DNA of 64,000 nucleotides, from contig CM067452.1 in NCBI GenBank assembly GCA_034508935.3, forward strand, positions 12,362,414 to 12,426,413, in the 5' to 3' direction. Below are positions 20,780 to 31,264 of this stretch, piece by piece (within the stretch, counting starts at the first letter, position 1; each line of letters opens with the position of its first letter). Origin of the DNA: Berghia stephanieae (taxonomy: Eukaryota > Mollusca > Gastropoda > Nudibranchia > Aeolidiidae). Below the pieces are notes generated by a model. That model worked only from the letters and a program-made list of their open reading frames with translations, had not been told where the DNA came from and did no database searches. The position numbers and the translations under genes were made by a program.

Positions 20780-21026
20780 CTGAACAAATGTGCATGAAAG
20801 GTGCCAGACAGACAGAGCAAGAAAGAGAAAAATACAAGAAAAAAAAAACATCCCAAAAAATCAGTCGACCTCAATTGGGGATCAAACCTCAGACCTTCTG
20901 ATTACTCAGAAGGTCTGAGGTTCGATCCCCATTCGAGGTCGACTGTTTTTTTGGGGGGATGGTTTCTTTCTTGTATTTTTCTTTCTTGCTCTGTCTGTCT
21001 GGCACCTTCCATACACACTTGTTCAG
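20780..21026. mobile_element. Head-to-head palindrome of a tRNA-derived SINE (SINE-E)
   Basis: Arms of about 120 bp (20780-20903 and 20911-21026) are near reverse complements, with only a few bases (GATTACT region) between them. Each arm has a B-box-like GGTTCGATCCCC / AGGTTTGATCCCC and the downstream TTGTATTTTTCTTTC...TCTGTCTGGCACC body. The single-orientation relative with its full tRNA-like head is at 37980-38115. Confidence 0.75.
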
Positions 21027-21247
21027 ACCTTAATCCGGAACCATTTAACTCCAACCTCACGTTTTGCCATATCAACTGTTATTTTTATTATTGTTATTGT
21101 GATGTATTATTTGTAATATCCTGCCAATGTGCTTGGGGAAATCTTGGCATTGTAACTGTCAAACACCGACTTTTTTGTTGTTTTATTTATTTATTTTTTT
21201 AAGCAGTTTTTTTTAAAGGTTATCTATTTATTTATTTGGTTTTTAAG

Positions 21248-21547
21248 GATGTTCTGTTCATATCAGGTCAAGTGAAATAATACGTTATTGCTTTATAATT
21301 GAATCATATCAGGTTGTTCTATGATGTTCTGTTGATATCAGGTCAAGTGAAATAATACGTTATTGCTTTAGAATTTAATCATATCAGGTTGTTCTAGGAT
21401 GTTCTGTTGATATCAGGTCAAGTGAAATAATACGTTATTGCTTTAGAATTTAATCATATCAGGTTGTTCTAGGATGTTCTGTTGATATCAGGTCAAGTGA
21501 AATAATATGTTATTGTTTTAGAATTGAATCATATCAGGTTGTTATAG
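21248..21547 (+). repeat. Minisatellite, 4 x 75 bp
   Basis: Units start at 21248, 21323, 21398 and 21473 (GATGTTCTGTTGATATCAGG...). Units 2 to 4 differ at very few positions, so amplification is recent. Confidence 0.95.
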
Positions 21548-21829
21548 CTTTATTTAAAAAAAAAAGATAATCGACGCCTTTGGCTGATCTAGTTATCTTG
21601 ATTTTTAGTATTTTATTTCAGTTTACCCCCCCCCCCCCCCCCCTCCCATCCCCCAATCTTGATGTGGTTGTTACAATATCTAATGACAATATTAATTTCT
21701 TCGAACTTTTTTTTATTACCTACAGTATTGTATTCAATGCTTTAATTCTAACGACCTTTGAAAAGGATATTGTAATAAGTTGATGTTGATTTTGTTGAGT
21801 GAAATCCTGTCATTAAGTTGAAATGAGTC

Positions 21830-21852
21830 CTAATGTGTGCGTGTGTGTATGT

Positions 21853-21883
<31 letters not shown>

Positions 21884-22193
21884 TTGAAATAACATTTAGT
21901 TGTAATGTTTGGTTGATATATTATTTAGAAATGCTCCCTCGTGGTTGGTGTCGATGTGTTGAGTGAAATCCTGTCATTATGTTGAAATGAGTTGTAATGT
22001 TTGGTTTCATATTATTTAGAAATGCTCCCTCGTGGTTGGTGTCGATGTGTTGAGTGAAATCCTGTCATTATGTTGAAATGAGTTGTAATGTTTGGTTTCA
22101 TATTATTTAGAAATGCTCCCTCGTGGTTGGTGTCGATGTGTTGAGTGAAATCCCGTTATTTTGTTGATATATTGAGTTGTTATGTGTTGTTGG
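21830..22193 (+). repeat. 91-bp tandem repeat, about 3 units, plus (GT)n(G)n
   Basis: AAATGCTCCCTCGTGGTTGG recurs at 91-bp spacing (from about 21929, 22020 and 22111), with TTGAGTGAAATCCTGTCATT between. A (GT)n run followed by 18 Gs lies at 21837-21883. Diverged units continue at 22194-22295, 23395-23530, 23675-23769 and 24310-24420, separated by inserted elements. Confidence 0.85.
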
Positions 22194-22299
22194 TATTACG
22201 TTGAGTGGCAATGATAGCGTGGGGTGTAAATGGTTGAAATGATTTTTGAGTTGTACAGTTGGTTGGTGGATGGAAATGCTCCCTATGGTTGATGATGAA

Positions 22300-22489
22300 T
22301 AGATAGAATGCGCTTGGCCAAGGAGTTCACAACATTGCCATCCGGAAGTAAAACGGACCAACACACAAACTCTGTGTAACCATGAACTTTTATAGTCTGG
22401 TTAATACAGTTTAGTGAGAACAACTCACAAACGCGGATGGCAAAAACAATAACAAAGGCCTGAGTGACGTCATCTTCGAACTATCTATA
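22300..22489 (-). mobile_element. MITE-B copy
   Basis: ATAGATAGAATGCGCTTGGC to TGACGTCATCTTCGAACTAT; the CRE octamer is intact. It is inserted in the 91-bp repeat tract. Confidence 0.75.
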
Positions 22490-23392
22490 GACAGGTAGAT
22501 AACCACGCCTCTCGGACAATCGTCATAATGTAAACAATGGCAGTGATTGGTAGACACAGCAAACTACACATGTTTTACTATCGATGGTTTGTGCTTAAGT
22601 AAAATACTCCTGGGTGGGGTTCCCTACCTCCACAGTGGGCAGGGAGGTACTTACCGTGTCTTCTATCCCCGTATATCTGTTTTCCAACTTGCTTTCTGTC
22701 TTTGTCTTGGTGTGAGATTGCTCGGTTTTGTCCCGACCCTGGCCGGAGTCTTTGACTGGGAGGGAAACAGTCAAATGCATAGTTATTGTTTTGGGAAATG
22801 ATATTTTTTTCCTTGTAAATCATCTCTCTGTCATGTGTTATTATATTTGTTTTTTAATGTATAATGCAAGCATTTGAGTGTATTCCTCTTTGTTGGATTT
22901 TGTGCTTGTGTCTGGATGAGACTTATAGGTGATCTCAAACTAAGTGCATTGGTGGTATGCTCTTGGAATCTACATCTGATCCCTATTTGTTCCCAGTTCC
23001 CCTTATGTCTTACTTTTTCTTGGGTGCTTTAATTGTAATTCTAGAACTTTTTACTATCCCATTTTTTTTCCTTTTTACTGGCGCTGATATGACCTTAATG
23101 TGTTGCAAGCGCCGTAAAACCCTTAAAAACAAAAACAAACAAGTAAAATACTCACTGTTCTACCACTTGATCAATAGAACCAACACAGAAAATTATGTGT
23201 AAACCTAAATGTTTATAATCTGATCAAGAAAATCATGTGATAACTAGTCACCCATTTGGCGGTATAAAAACAATAATAGTGATCAGAGAGGGGTCGATTC
23301 CATTGACGCTACTGTTTATAAACAACCAACTAGGTTATGTCCGAGCACGTGTGAGGGTGTGTCACAAATTTCATGTTTTGATTGGTCAAAAT
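22490..23392 (+). mobile_element. MITE-R copy, split by RP-A
   Basis: Two halves (22490-22609 and 23141-23392) together match 38929-39300 in reverse orientation: AGATAACCACGCCTCTCGGA ... GTCACAAATTTCATGTTTTG. The gap in the match is exactly the RP-A copy with its duplicated target. Confidence 0.75.
22610..23140 (+). mobile_element. RP-A copy, full length (531 bp), with TSD
   Basis: Reference copy. A 13-bp duplication AAGTAAAATACTC flanks it at 22597-22609 and 23141-23153. It starts CTGGGTGGGGTTCCC and has a 5' hairpin (CCTCC...GGGAGG). The 3' hairpin GGCGCT/AGCGCC lies at about 23081-23113, then GTAAAACCCTTAAAAACAAA. No coding capacity and no Pol III boxes are visible. Confidence 0.85.
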
Positions 23393-23530
23393 TCGACTGG
23401 TTAATTGTGTTGAGTGAAACCCTGTCATAATGTTGATATAAGTCGTACTGTATGGTTACGACGTTGAGTTGTAACATTGTTGAAAGGATACCGGGCTGTA
23501 TGATTGGTAGATAGAAATGCTCCCTATGAT

Positions 23531-23674
23531 ACTGTCGTACTCTGGAAAAACCCAGGTTTGAGAGTTTTTGCCAAGATGAGGGTCTTTTAAATCGGTCGAT
23601 ATATTATTTAAAGGACGAATTTTCTGGCCAGGTTTTTAAATATGGGTTGTTGTTTTTTCCCAGAGTACGGCAGT
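23531..23674 (+). mobile_element. FB-C foldback derivative, about half length
   Basis: Begins ACTGTCGTACTCTGGAAAAA and ends CCCAGAGTACGGCAGT; one inner arm is missing. It contains the family block GGTTTGAGAGTTTTTGCCAA. Confidence 0.7.
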
Positions 23675-23769
23675 ATGGTTGATATTAATTGTTGTTGAGT
23701 GAAATCCTGTTATAATGTTGATGTTGAGTTGTAATGTATGGTTCATATTTAGAAATACTCCCTGTAAGT

Positions 23770-24309
23770 CTGGGTGGGGTTCCGACCTTCCATAATGGGC
23801 AGGGAAGTACTTCCTGTGTCTTCTATCCCCTTATATATGTTTTTCAATTGCTTTCTGTCTTTGTCTTGGAATGAGATTACTTGGTTTTGTCCTGACCCTG
23901 GCCGGAGTCCTTGGCCGGGAGGGAAACAGTCGAATGTATAGTTATAGTTTTGGGAGATGATATTTTTTTCTTTGTAAATCATCTCTCTGTTATGCACTGT
24001 ATTTTGTTTTGTTTATGTATTATATATGATTTGTAAACATTTGAGTGTATTCCTCTTAGTGTTATCCTGTGCTGATGTCTGGATGAAACGTTTAGGTGAT
24101 CTCAAACTAAGTACTTTGATAGTGTGCTCTTGGAATCTACACCTGTTTCCTATTTGAACCAATTCCCTTTGTCTTACATTTTCTTGGGTGCGTTAATTGT
24201 AATTCTATAACTTTTTAATATCCCATTTTCTTCCTTTTTACTGGCCCTGATATGACCTTAATGTGTTGCAAGCGCCATAAAACCCTTAAAAAACAAAAAC
24301 AAAAACAAA
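23770..24309 (+). mobile_element. RP-A copy, full length (540 bp), with TSD
   Basis: A 12-bp duplication CTCCCTGTAAGT flanks it at 23758-23769 and 24310-24321. The 5' end CTGGGTGGGGTTCC is identical to the 22610 copy, which fixes the true 5' end of the family. The 3' hairpin and tail are as usual. Confidence 0.85.
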
Positions 24310-24672
24310 CTCCCTGTAAGTGCGATGTTGAGTGTGTTGAGTGAAATCCTGTTATAATGTTGATATTGAGTTGTAATGAATGGGTGATTATTTATAAATA
24401 TTCCCTTAAGGCGATGTTGATTGTTTTGAATTAACCCCCCCCCCCCCCCCCCCCCCCTCTTATGATGTCGATTATAATATTGCTTTGTGTTTGTATGGTT
24501 GGCATTGTAAATGTTCCGGCATGGTTTATTTTTGTTGTTGCTTATTTTTAATTTTTTTTTTTTTGGACTGATTTTGCAAGCATTCGTAAAATGGCTGAAT
24601 TTGATAGGGGGAATGAGAGATCCACCGCTTCTATCTGGTTGGTTTATCTTGGCGTGTAACGGAACCCTCTCC

Positions 24673-25052
24673 TATAGGTAGTATGCGCTTGGCCAAGGAG
24701 TTCACAACATTGCCATCCGGAAGTATAACGGACCAACACACAAACTCTGTGTAACCATGAACTTTTATAGTCTGGTTAATACAATTTAGTGAGAACAACT
24801 CACAAACGCGGATGGCAAAAACAATAACAAAGGCCTGAGTGACGTCATCTGCATACTATCTATAGATAGTTCGAAGATGACGTCACTCAGGCCTTTGTTA
24901 TTGTTTTTGCCATCCGCGTTTGTGAGTTGTTCTCACTAAACTGTATTAACCAGACTATAAAAGTTCATGGTTACACAGAGTTTGTGTGTTGGTCCGTTAT
25001 ACTTCCGGATGGCAATGTTGTGAACTCCTTGGCCAAGCGCATTCTATCTATA
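24673..25052. mobile_element. Head-to-head dimer of MITE-B (palindrome)
   Basis: Left unit 24673-24864 (minus) and right unit 24861-25052 (plus) share a single TATA at the junction, so they form a ~380-bp near-perfect palindrome. Both carry TGACGTCA close to the centre. C-rich DNA (24437-24457) and a G-run (25057-25075) lie nearby. Confidence 0.9.
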
Positions 25053-25512
25053 AGATGGGGGGGGGGGGGGGGGGGATGTTTTTATAAAATATGCTTCTCA
25101 GAGGTCGAAATCAACCAACTCGTATTTTATGTTTTAGGTCTTTAAATAAAATATTGACGCCCGTTTCACAGCATCATTTACAATACCAGATAGTTGCGTT
25201 GGATCAGTCGTGTTGAAATATCTTGTCAATATGTTTGTTTAATTGTTTGTTTGCATGCATAGGAATTATGTTGGTATGTTATAATGTAAATATGTAATTC
25301 TTTCTTTGAATTAATTTTTAAAAAACATGAAATATAGGAGAAAAAAAATATTAAAGGACAAAAATTGAAAAAAAAATTGAATAAACTAATTTTTCTACAT
25401 TGTGTTATCCTTGTGATTTCTTTATTTTTCTTTATTTATTTTTAAATGTTGGACCCTGATTGATATTCACCCCCTATTGCTCTGTTGCCCTTTTCACGAC
25501 GTGCATTTATTT

Positions 25513-25647
25513 GCAGGTCTGATAACACAATTCCTTATGGGCTCATTGTTGTAATGGAATCTCAAAAAAAAAAAAAAAGACGCAAAATATTGTCCATTAC
25601 AAAATTGTTAAACTAGGCCCATAATTGAGTTAGGATGTCAGACCTGC
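25513..25647. mobile_element. MITE-Q copy (small)
   Basis: Ends GCAGGTCTGATAACACAATT and its inverted form ending GTCAGACCTGC (25637-25647). The interior TTGTTGTAATGGAA... and CAAAATATTGTCCATTACAA are shared with 46125-46573. Confidence 0.6.
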
Positions 25648-25692
25648 ATATATGTACCCGTCGCCTTTTCCCAATCTAAGTGACAATTTAAG

Positions 25693-26065
25693 GAAACCTC
25701 CCATAGTGGGCAGGGAGGTACTAACTGTGTCTTCTACCCCCCTATATCTTTTTTCCAAACTTGCTTTCTGTCTTTGTCTTGGAATGAGATTACTTGGTTT
25801 TGTCCTGGCCCTGGCCGAGGGGTGGGGTGGGGGGGGGGGGGGGGGGGGGGGGGGGCTGTCAAATAAATCATCTCTCTGTTATGTACTGTTATTTTGTTTT
25901 ATTCTTAGCATATGATTTGTAAACATTAGAGTGTATTCCTCTAAGTCTAAGTGGGGACTTGTGCTGGTGTCTGAATGAGACTTTTAGTTGATTTCAAACT
26001 AAGTACCCTGATAGCGTGCTCTCAGAATCTACACGATCTGTTCCCTATTTGAACCTTTTCCCCTT
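25693..26065 (+). mobile_element. RP-A copy, 5' part (interrupted)
   Basis: Runs from ACCTCCCATAGTGGGCAGGG to CCCTATTTGAACCTTTTCCC then CTT, where the FEN-like TIR element begins. The rest of the same copy resumes at 31130. A 35-bp G-run sits at 25819-25853. Confidence 0.75.
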
Positions 26066-26158
26066 TAGTGCATGGGCCAGTGGGCGAAACCCTCCCCCCC
26101 CCCCCCCTGGGGGAGTTTTCGCCACATGGTTTTTCTGAAACAGCACTATATCTTGAGT

Positions 26159-27580
26159 ATTAATCCGGGTGTTACCGTTTTTTCAAGTGTCATTTACGAG
26201 AGTTACGGCCCTTGAAAGGTCATTAGGTGCAATTTTTTGTGAAATCGTTTTTGTGCATAAAATGGTTGTTTATCACCTTAAAATTGTTTCACATACAATC
26301 AATAATGGAATTTTATTGTAATTTCTCATTTTTTGCCTCATGTCATAAAATATTTTACAAAGCCATATAGCGTTTTTAAATCTTTGATAGCCATTTTCTC
26401 TATAATTTGAAAAAAAATCTATTACAGTGTACTTGTTTCCCTTCAGGATGAATAAACAAGAGGGATTTTGCACTAGCACAATTCAGGCATGCTTCAGGGA
26501 CATATAACACAAATTAATCCGGGTGTTACAGTTTTTTCAAGTATCATTTACAGGAGTTATGGCCCTTGAAAGGTCATCGGGTGCAATTTTTCGTGAACTC
26601 ATTTTTGTGAATAAAATGATTGTTTATCACCCTAAAATTGTTTCGAATGCAATAAATAGTGGAATTTTATTGTCATTTCCCATTTTTTGCCTCATATCAT
26701 AAAATATTTTACAAAGCCATATAGCGTTTTTAAATCTTTGAGCCATTTTCTCTATAATTTGAAAAAAAAATCTATTACAGTGTACTTGTTTCCCTTCAGG
26801 ATGAATAAACAAGAGGGATTTTGCACTAGCACAATTCAGGCATGCTTCAGGGACATATAACACAAATTAATCCGGGTGTTACAGTTTTTTCAAGTATCAT
26901 TTACAGGAGTTATGACCCTTGAAAGGTCATCGGGTGCAATTTTTCGTGAACTCATTTTTGTGAATAAAATGATTGTTTATCACCCTAAAATTGCTTCGAA
27001 TGCAATAAATAGTGGAATTTTATTGTTATTTCTCATTTTTTGCCTCATATCATAAAATATTTTACAAAGCCATATAGCGTTTTTAAATCTTTGATAGCCA
27101 TTTTCTCTATAATTTGAAAAAAAAATCTATTACAGTGTACTTGTTTCCCTTCAGGATGAATAAACAAGAGGGAGTTTGCACTAGCACAATTCAGGCATGC
27201 TTCAGGGACATATAACACAAATTAATTCGGGTGTTACAGTTTTTTCAAGTATCATTTACAGGAGTTATGGCCCTTGAAAGGTCATCGGGTGCAATTTTTC
27301 GTGAACTCATTTTTGTGAATAAAATGATTGTTTATCACCCTAAAATTGCTTCAAATGCAATAAATAGTGGAATTTTATTGTCATTTCTCACTTTTTGCCT
27401 CATATCATAAAATATTTTACAAAGCTATATAGGGTTTTTAAATCTTTGATATTGATAGCCATTTTCTCTATAATATGAAAAAAATATATATTACAGTGTA
27501 TTTGCTTCCTTTCAGTGATAAATAAACAAGAGGAATTTTGTACTAGCACAATTCAGGCATGATTAATGGGCATATAACAC
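26159..27580 (+). repeat. Four tandem repeats of about 354 bp inside the TIR element
   Basis: Units begin ATTAATCCGGGTGTTAC at 26159, 26513, 26866 and (ATTAATTCGG) 27221. Units 2 and 3 are nearly identical; units 1 and 4 are the most diverged, as in an array that expands from its middle. The last unit runs directly into the coding region. No coding signal is seen in the repeats. Confidence 0.92.
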
Positions 27581-30269
27581 ATATACATTTGTAACATTTG
27601 ACCTTGCTGTAGCAAAGAAAGCTTACGATATTGTCTGGCAAAACCCACAGCTTTACAAAACAGTCATTATTCACCTGGGTGTCTTTCACACCATAATTTC
27701 ATATCTTGGTGCCCTGGGAAAGCTCCAAAGTGGATCTGGTTTTGAAGAAATTGTGACTGAAGCAGGGCTATGTGCACATGGTTCTATGGATAGGGTTATG
27801 AGTGGAAAGAACTACAACAGGGCTATACGAGTGCATGTGTCTGTTTTGGAGGCTCTAGAGAGGCTTCTGCTTGCAAAATTTGAGCAGAACACGGATTCAA
27901 AACTCAGTAAAGACCTCATGTCTTACATAAAGGAATTCACCAAAGGAATTTCAAGCCATACAGCTAATAAAATTCTCCAGTCAACTGTGTATGCTGAGTT
28001 ATTTTCCAGTATGAAGCCTTCAAAGAGAGTGTCCGCTCAGGAAAGTACGGAAAAACTGCACAATACTGGATCCAATACATGGACAGAGTTTGGCTTCTCC
28101 TCCAGTTTCTGCGAGCTACCAACTTTCTTCTTCATATATCTTGTTTAAAAGAACTGTGCACACTGCTTTTTACCATGAATCACCACAATTATGCCAAGTA
28201 TCTCAGTCTATATTTTGTGTCACTAGCCAACCTGATTCATTCCCACCCAGGGGCAGAAGAAATGTTACAAGATAATGGATTTAGTGTCTCCAGATCAAGG
28301 ACGCCTGCTGGAAGAATAGCAGTTGATATGACCATTGGACAAACAATAAACAAACATGCAAAGACAAAAGGAGGTATTGTTGGGTTCAGCAAGAGTCTTC
28401 CAAGCTATTACCGTTGGAGTGTAACAAGACACAATCGAGCAGAATATGTATCAGCAACCCAAAGAATGATCAGCAACAACAACTGTATAGATATAGACAC
28501 CCACAAAGAATTGAGCCTTGCAGAAAAAAGACAAAGTGAAAAGCGAGTGCAAAAGATCCTCCAGGCATTTTCAGCATTATTTATCAATCCCTTTGAAGTT
28601 GAAGATGGTCTGGTCAGTCTAGCTTCAGGAATGAAAGTGCAAGAGGATGTTGCTGATGACCTGCTAGCCGTGGAAAAAACAGGAAAAAGATTGTTTGAAA
28701 GTTTTGTTGAAAACAGACTGAAGGAAAAGACTGTAGAATTTCACAAGCCATTAGAAAGGAACAAGACCAAGACATTTGCATCATTGAGGAAAGTGGTAAC
28801 AGTGAAAAAAGACATGAACGTGGTCAAAATCAAGGCACAAAGAAATTTATTTGGCCAGCTTCTTGTTTTGTCCCAAGAACACATTGTTGATCTTCAAAAA
28901 GTTCTTCAATATCCTCTAACACCTACTCCATGGTCGCTGGCTTCATCAGATGGTTTACCTCTGAAGACCAACAAAGCAACTCTGTTGCACAAGCTCACGC
29001 CTGACAATTCATTAATGTTCGAGGATTATGCAAAAACAAAACAAACACCGTTTACATTGTTGATGGCAATGCACTGTTACAAACTCTGTCAGCAATCCCA
29101 AATACATTTGGTGAAGTAGCCAAACTTACATTTTCCTCCTTACCACAAGCAGCTTGTGTACACTTTGTGACTGATACTTACATAGAAGATTCAATCATAG
29201 AAGATGCATACTTGTTAAGAGGATCTGCAACAACAGTGCCCAGACGTTGGAAATCATTTCTCAGCTGCGTTGATAACAAAAGACCCGTCATCAGGTTTCT
29301 CCTCAAGGAATGGGAAAGTAACGAATATGCAAAGAAACTGAGAAACAGGGAAATCTTCTTTGTCTGTGAAGAGAGAAGCACCTTACTTTACAGTGACACG
29401 GATGAATTTACCACAGCTGTACCTTGTCTAGATCTCTACTCATCACAGGAAGAGGCAGACACACGAATTATACTGCACTGTCAATATGCTTCCCGCCAAC
29501 CAAACTGTGAAACAATTGTTGTCAGATCACCAGACACGGATGTCTTCTTACTTCTCCTTTCATTCTCAGAGACAATTGGAAAGACCCTGATTTTTGATAC
29601 TGGCTGTGGCAACAACAGGCGACAAATCAATGTCTCTCAGATAGCAAAGATGCATTACTTGGTGTCCATGCATTCACAGGCTGTGACACAACAAGTTGCT
29701 TTGCTGGGCAAGGAAAGCTGAAAGCTCTAAAGTTTCTTCAAAAGGAGGAAGATCTTAGAATTCTGTTCTCCAGATTTGGAACATCAGCAGCTGTTTCGAG
29801 TAATGACTGTCTCATGTTAGAGTCATTTGTGTGCAAGCTGTATGGCAAAACCTCATGCACAAGTGTCAACAAAGTGGGGTATGACATGGTTCGCCAGCGT
29901 TTCAAAGGAAAGAAAGGTACCATCTCATGCAGTGGTGGAATTGATCTGTGTCAGATGCCTCCTTGTAGTCAAGTATTGTCACTGCACATATCAAGAGCCA
30001 ACTTTCAAACTCTCATTTGGAGGAATGCAGTGTGCCAGAATCCTAGCATTCCAAAACCAGAGGATAACGGTTGGCAGAGAAATTCTGCAAATGAATTGGA
30101 AGTACAGTGGTTCAAAGATGCTTTCATTCCAGATGAGTTGCAGGAAATTGTGTATGAAGAAAGCTGCACCAGTACTGCCGAGGATGGTAGTGATAGCTTT
30201 GACAGTGATTTCCTTGACGACACTTCAGAGGACGAAGAGGATTTTGCTACTGATGATGAGGATATGTAA
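27567..30269 (+). pseudogene. FEN1/XPG-like PIN-fold protein of a mobile element, frame-broken
   Basis: Four open segments in order (27567-28148, 28040-29119, 29045-29721, 29660-30269) read as one protein of about 890 residues with about three frame changes. Recognisable blocks are FDLAVAKKAYDIVW, LGVFHTIISYLGALGK, VTEAGLCAHGSMDRVMSGK, then MTIGQTINKHAKTKGG, then SSQEEADTRIILHC, VRSPDTDVFLLLLSF and GVHAFTGCDTTSCF, and an acidic Asp/Glu C terminus. The order E-E-x-D, DxD, GCD matches the metal-binding acids of FEN1/XPG nucleases (EAEA..., EDxD, GCD). This fold assignment is inferred from motifs. Similar multicopy uncharacterised proteins are common in corals, molluscs and lancelets as I recall. 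The N terminus abuts the tandem repeats and looks incomplete. Confidence 0.7.
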
Positions 30270-31129
30270 TAAATTGGTGAGCAGTGCAAACTGTTAAGGA
30301 GTAAAGCATGTTTGCAAAACACATAAGGATATTGTTTTTATGTACTTACTGCATCTTGAATCAAGAATCCCTTTTGAGTATCAATTATTCTTCATAATAT
30401 AACAATGCGATTTCGTTCAAAAGTCTTCGGTAATGATGCTTCACTTGGGTTGTGAACAAATTAATCTTTTTTCATGATATATCTATTGTTTTTACCACAC
30501 CTTCAACTTACTTTTAAATGTGACAACTGGACATCAATACCATGTTTAAAAAGAATGAAAATTATGATGAATTTGGCATCCGACAAAGTGGAGAAAAATG
30601 TAAGGGTTGCGTACACTTTTAGTTTTTCCTGTGACGTAGAAATATGAAGGTTGTTGTTGAGGCTTGGGCCATAGCTTTCTTCAGTGCTACATTTTTAATT
30701 AACATGCTGTTTTTGGCCATATTTAAAATAATTTTTTGTGTAAAACACTGAAATAGCCCATAAGTTTAGATATGACACTTCATGAGATTACTGACAAATT
30801 GTTTCAACTTTCTGTGAGTCTATATAATATTACAAATTGAAAGCTTGTGCACATAGTTTGATATTTATATTCAATTTCCTTCAGTTTGATACCCAATTTG
30901 CATATATTTGAATTAATATTGTAGTCTCCAGAGCCTTTGAAAGAAATGTTGTCTCTTTTTTGCAAGGGGACACAACTCACTTTTTTCAAAGAGCTATAAC
31001 TCTCTTAAATGACACTTATTTTTACGGTAACAGTGGAATTTGTATGGCCAATAAGTTCTATTATTTGAAAAACATAGTGGCATAAACTCCCAAATGGGGG
31101 GGAGGGGGGGTCCAGTGGCCTAAGCACTA
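30270..31129 (+). other. 3' non-coding part of the TIR element
   Basis: AT-rich, no coding signal; ends with a G-rich run (31096-31110) next to the TIR, mirroring the C-run just inside the left end (26087-26107). Confidence 0.5.
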
Positions 31130-31264
31130 CTTGTCTTACTTTTTCCTCAAGTCCTTTTAATTGTACATCTAGAATGTTTTTACTATCCGATTCTCTTCCT
31201 TTTTACTAGCGCTGATATGACCTAAATGTGTTCCAAGCGCCGTAAAACCCTTAAAAACAAACAA
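31130..31264 (+). mobile_element. RP-A copy, 3' part (resumed after the TIR element)
   Basis: Starts CTTGTCTTACTTTTTCCTC and ends with the hairpin (TAGCGCTGATATGACC...AAGCGCC) and AAAACCCTTAAAAACAAAC. It completes the copy begun at 25693. Confidence 0.75.

Larger units (their letters stand above)
26066..31129 (+). mobile_element. TIR-bounded element encoding a FEN/PIN-like protein
   Basis: A 5.06-kb element inside an RP-A copy. Ends: TAGTGCATGGGCCAGTGG at 26066 and, as reverse complement from 31129, TAGTGCTTAGGCCACTGG (15 of 18 identical). CTT precedes the left end and follows the right end. The RP-A copy at 44861 shows the uninterrupted site (CCCCCTTGTCTT), so CTT is a 3-bp target duplication. 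Contents in order: C-run, four ~354-bp tandem repeats, a degraded coding region (27567-30269), and an 860-bp AT-rich tail. I see no known transposase signature. A 3-bp duplication is known for PIF/Harbinger and CACTA elements, but the TIR fits neither. I cannot assign it to a named superfamily. Confidence 0.75.

Noticed and set aside
21248-21547. CRISPR-like array
   Set aside because: Plain 75-bp tandem repeats without unique spacers, in an animal genome.
22578-22823. Conserved small protein on the minus strand of RP-A (PPxQ...GQNxxIS)
   Set aside because: Similar frames appear in several copies, but they are interrupted differently and have no start or family match; similarity follows from DNA repeat identity.
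28079-29119. Independent host gene of 346 codons
   Set aside because: It is the middle part of the FEN-like mobile-element protein; neighbours in other frames continue the same sequence family.
26066-31129. CACTA (EnSpm) transposon
   Set aside because: A 3-bp duplication fits, but CACTA ends start 5'-CACTA; here the ends start TAGTG, the opposite sense, and no CACTA transposase is seen.
26066-31129. Element with TA target duplication (Tc1/mariner)
   Set aside because: TA at both borders is possible by eye, but the uninterrupted RP-A copy at 44.9 kb fits a CTT duplication exactly and not an extra TA.
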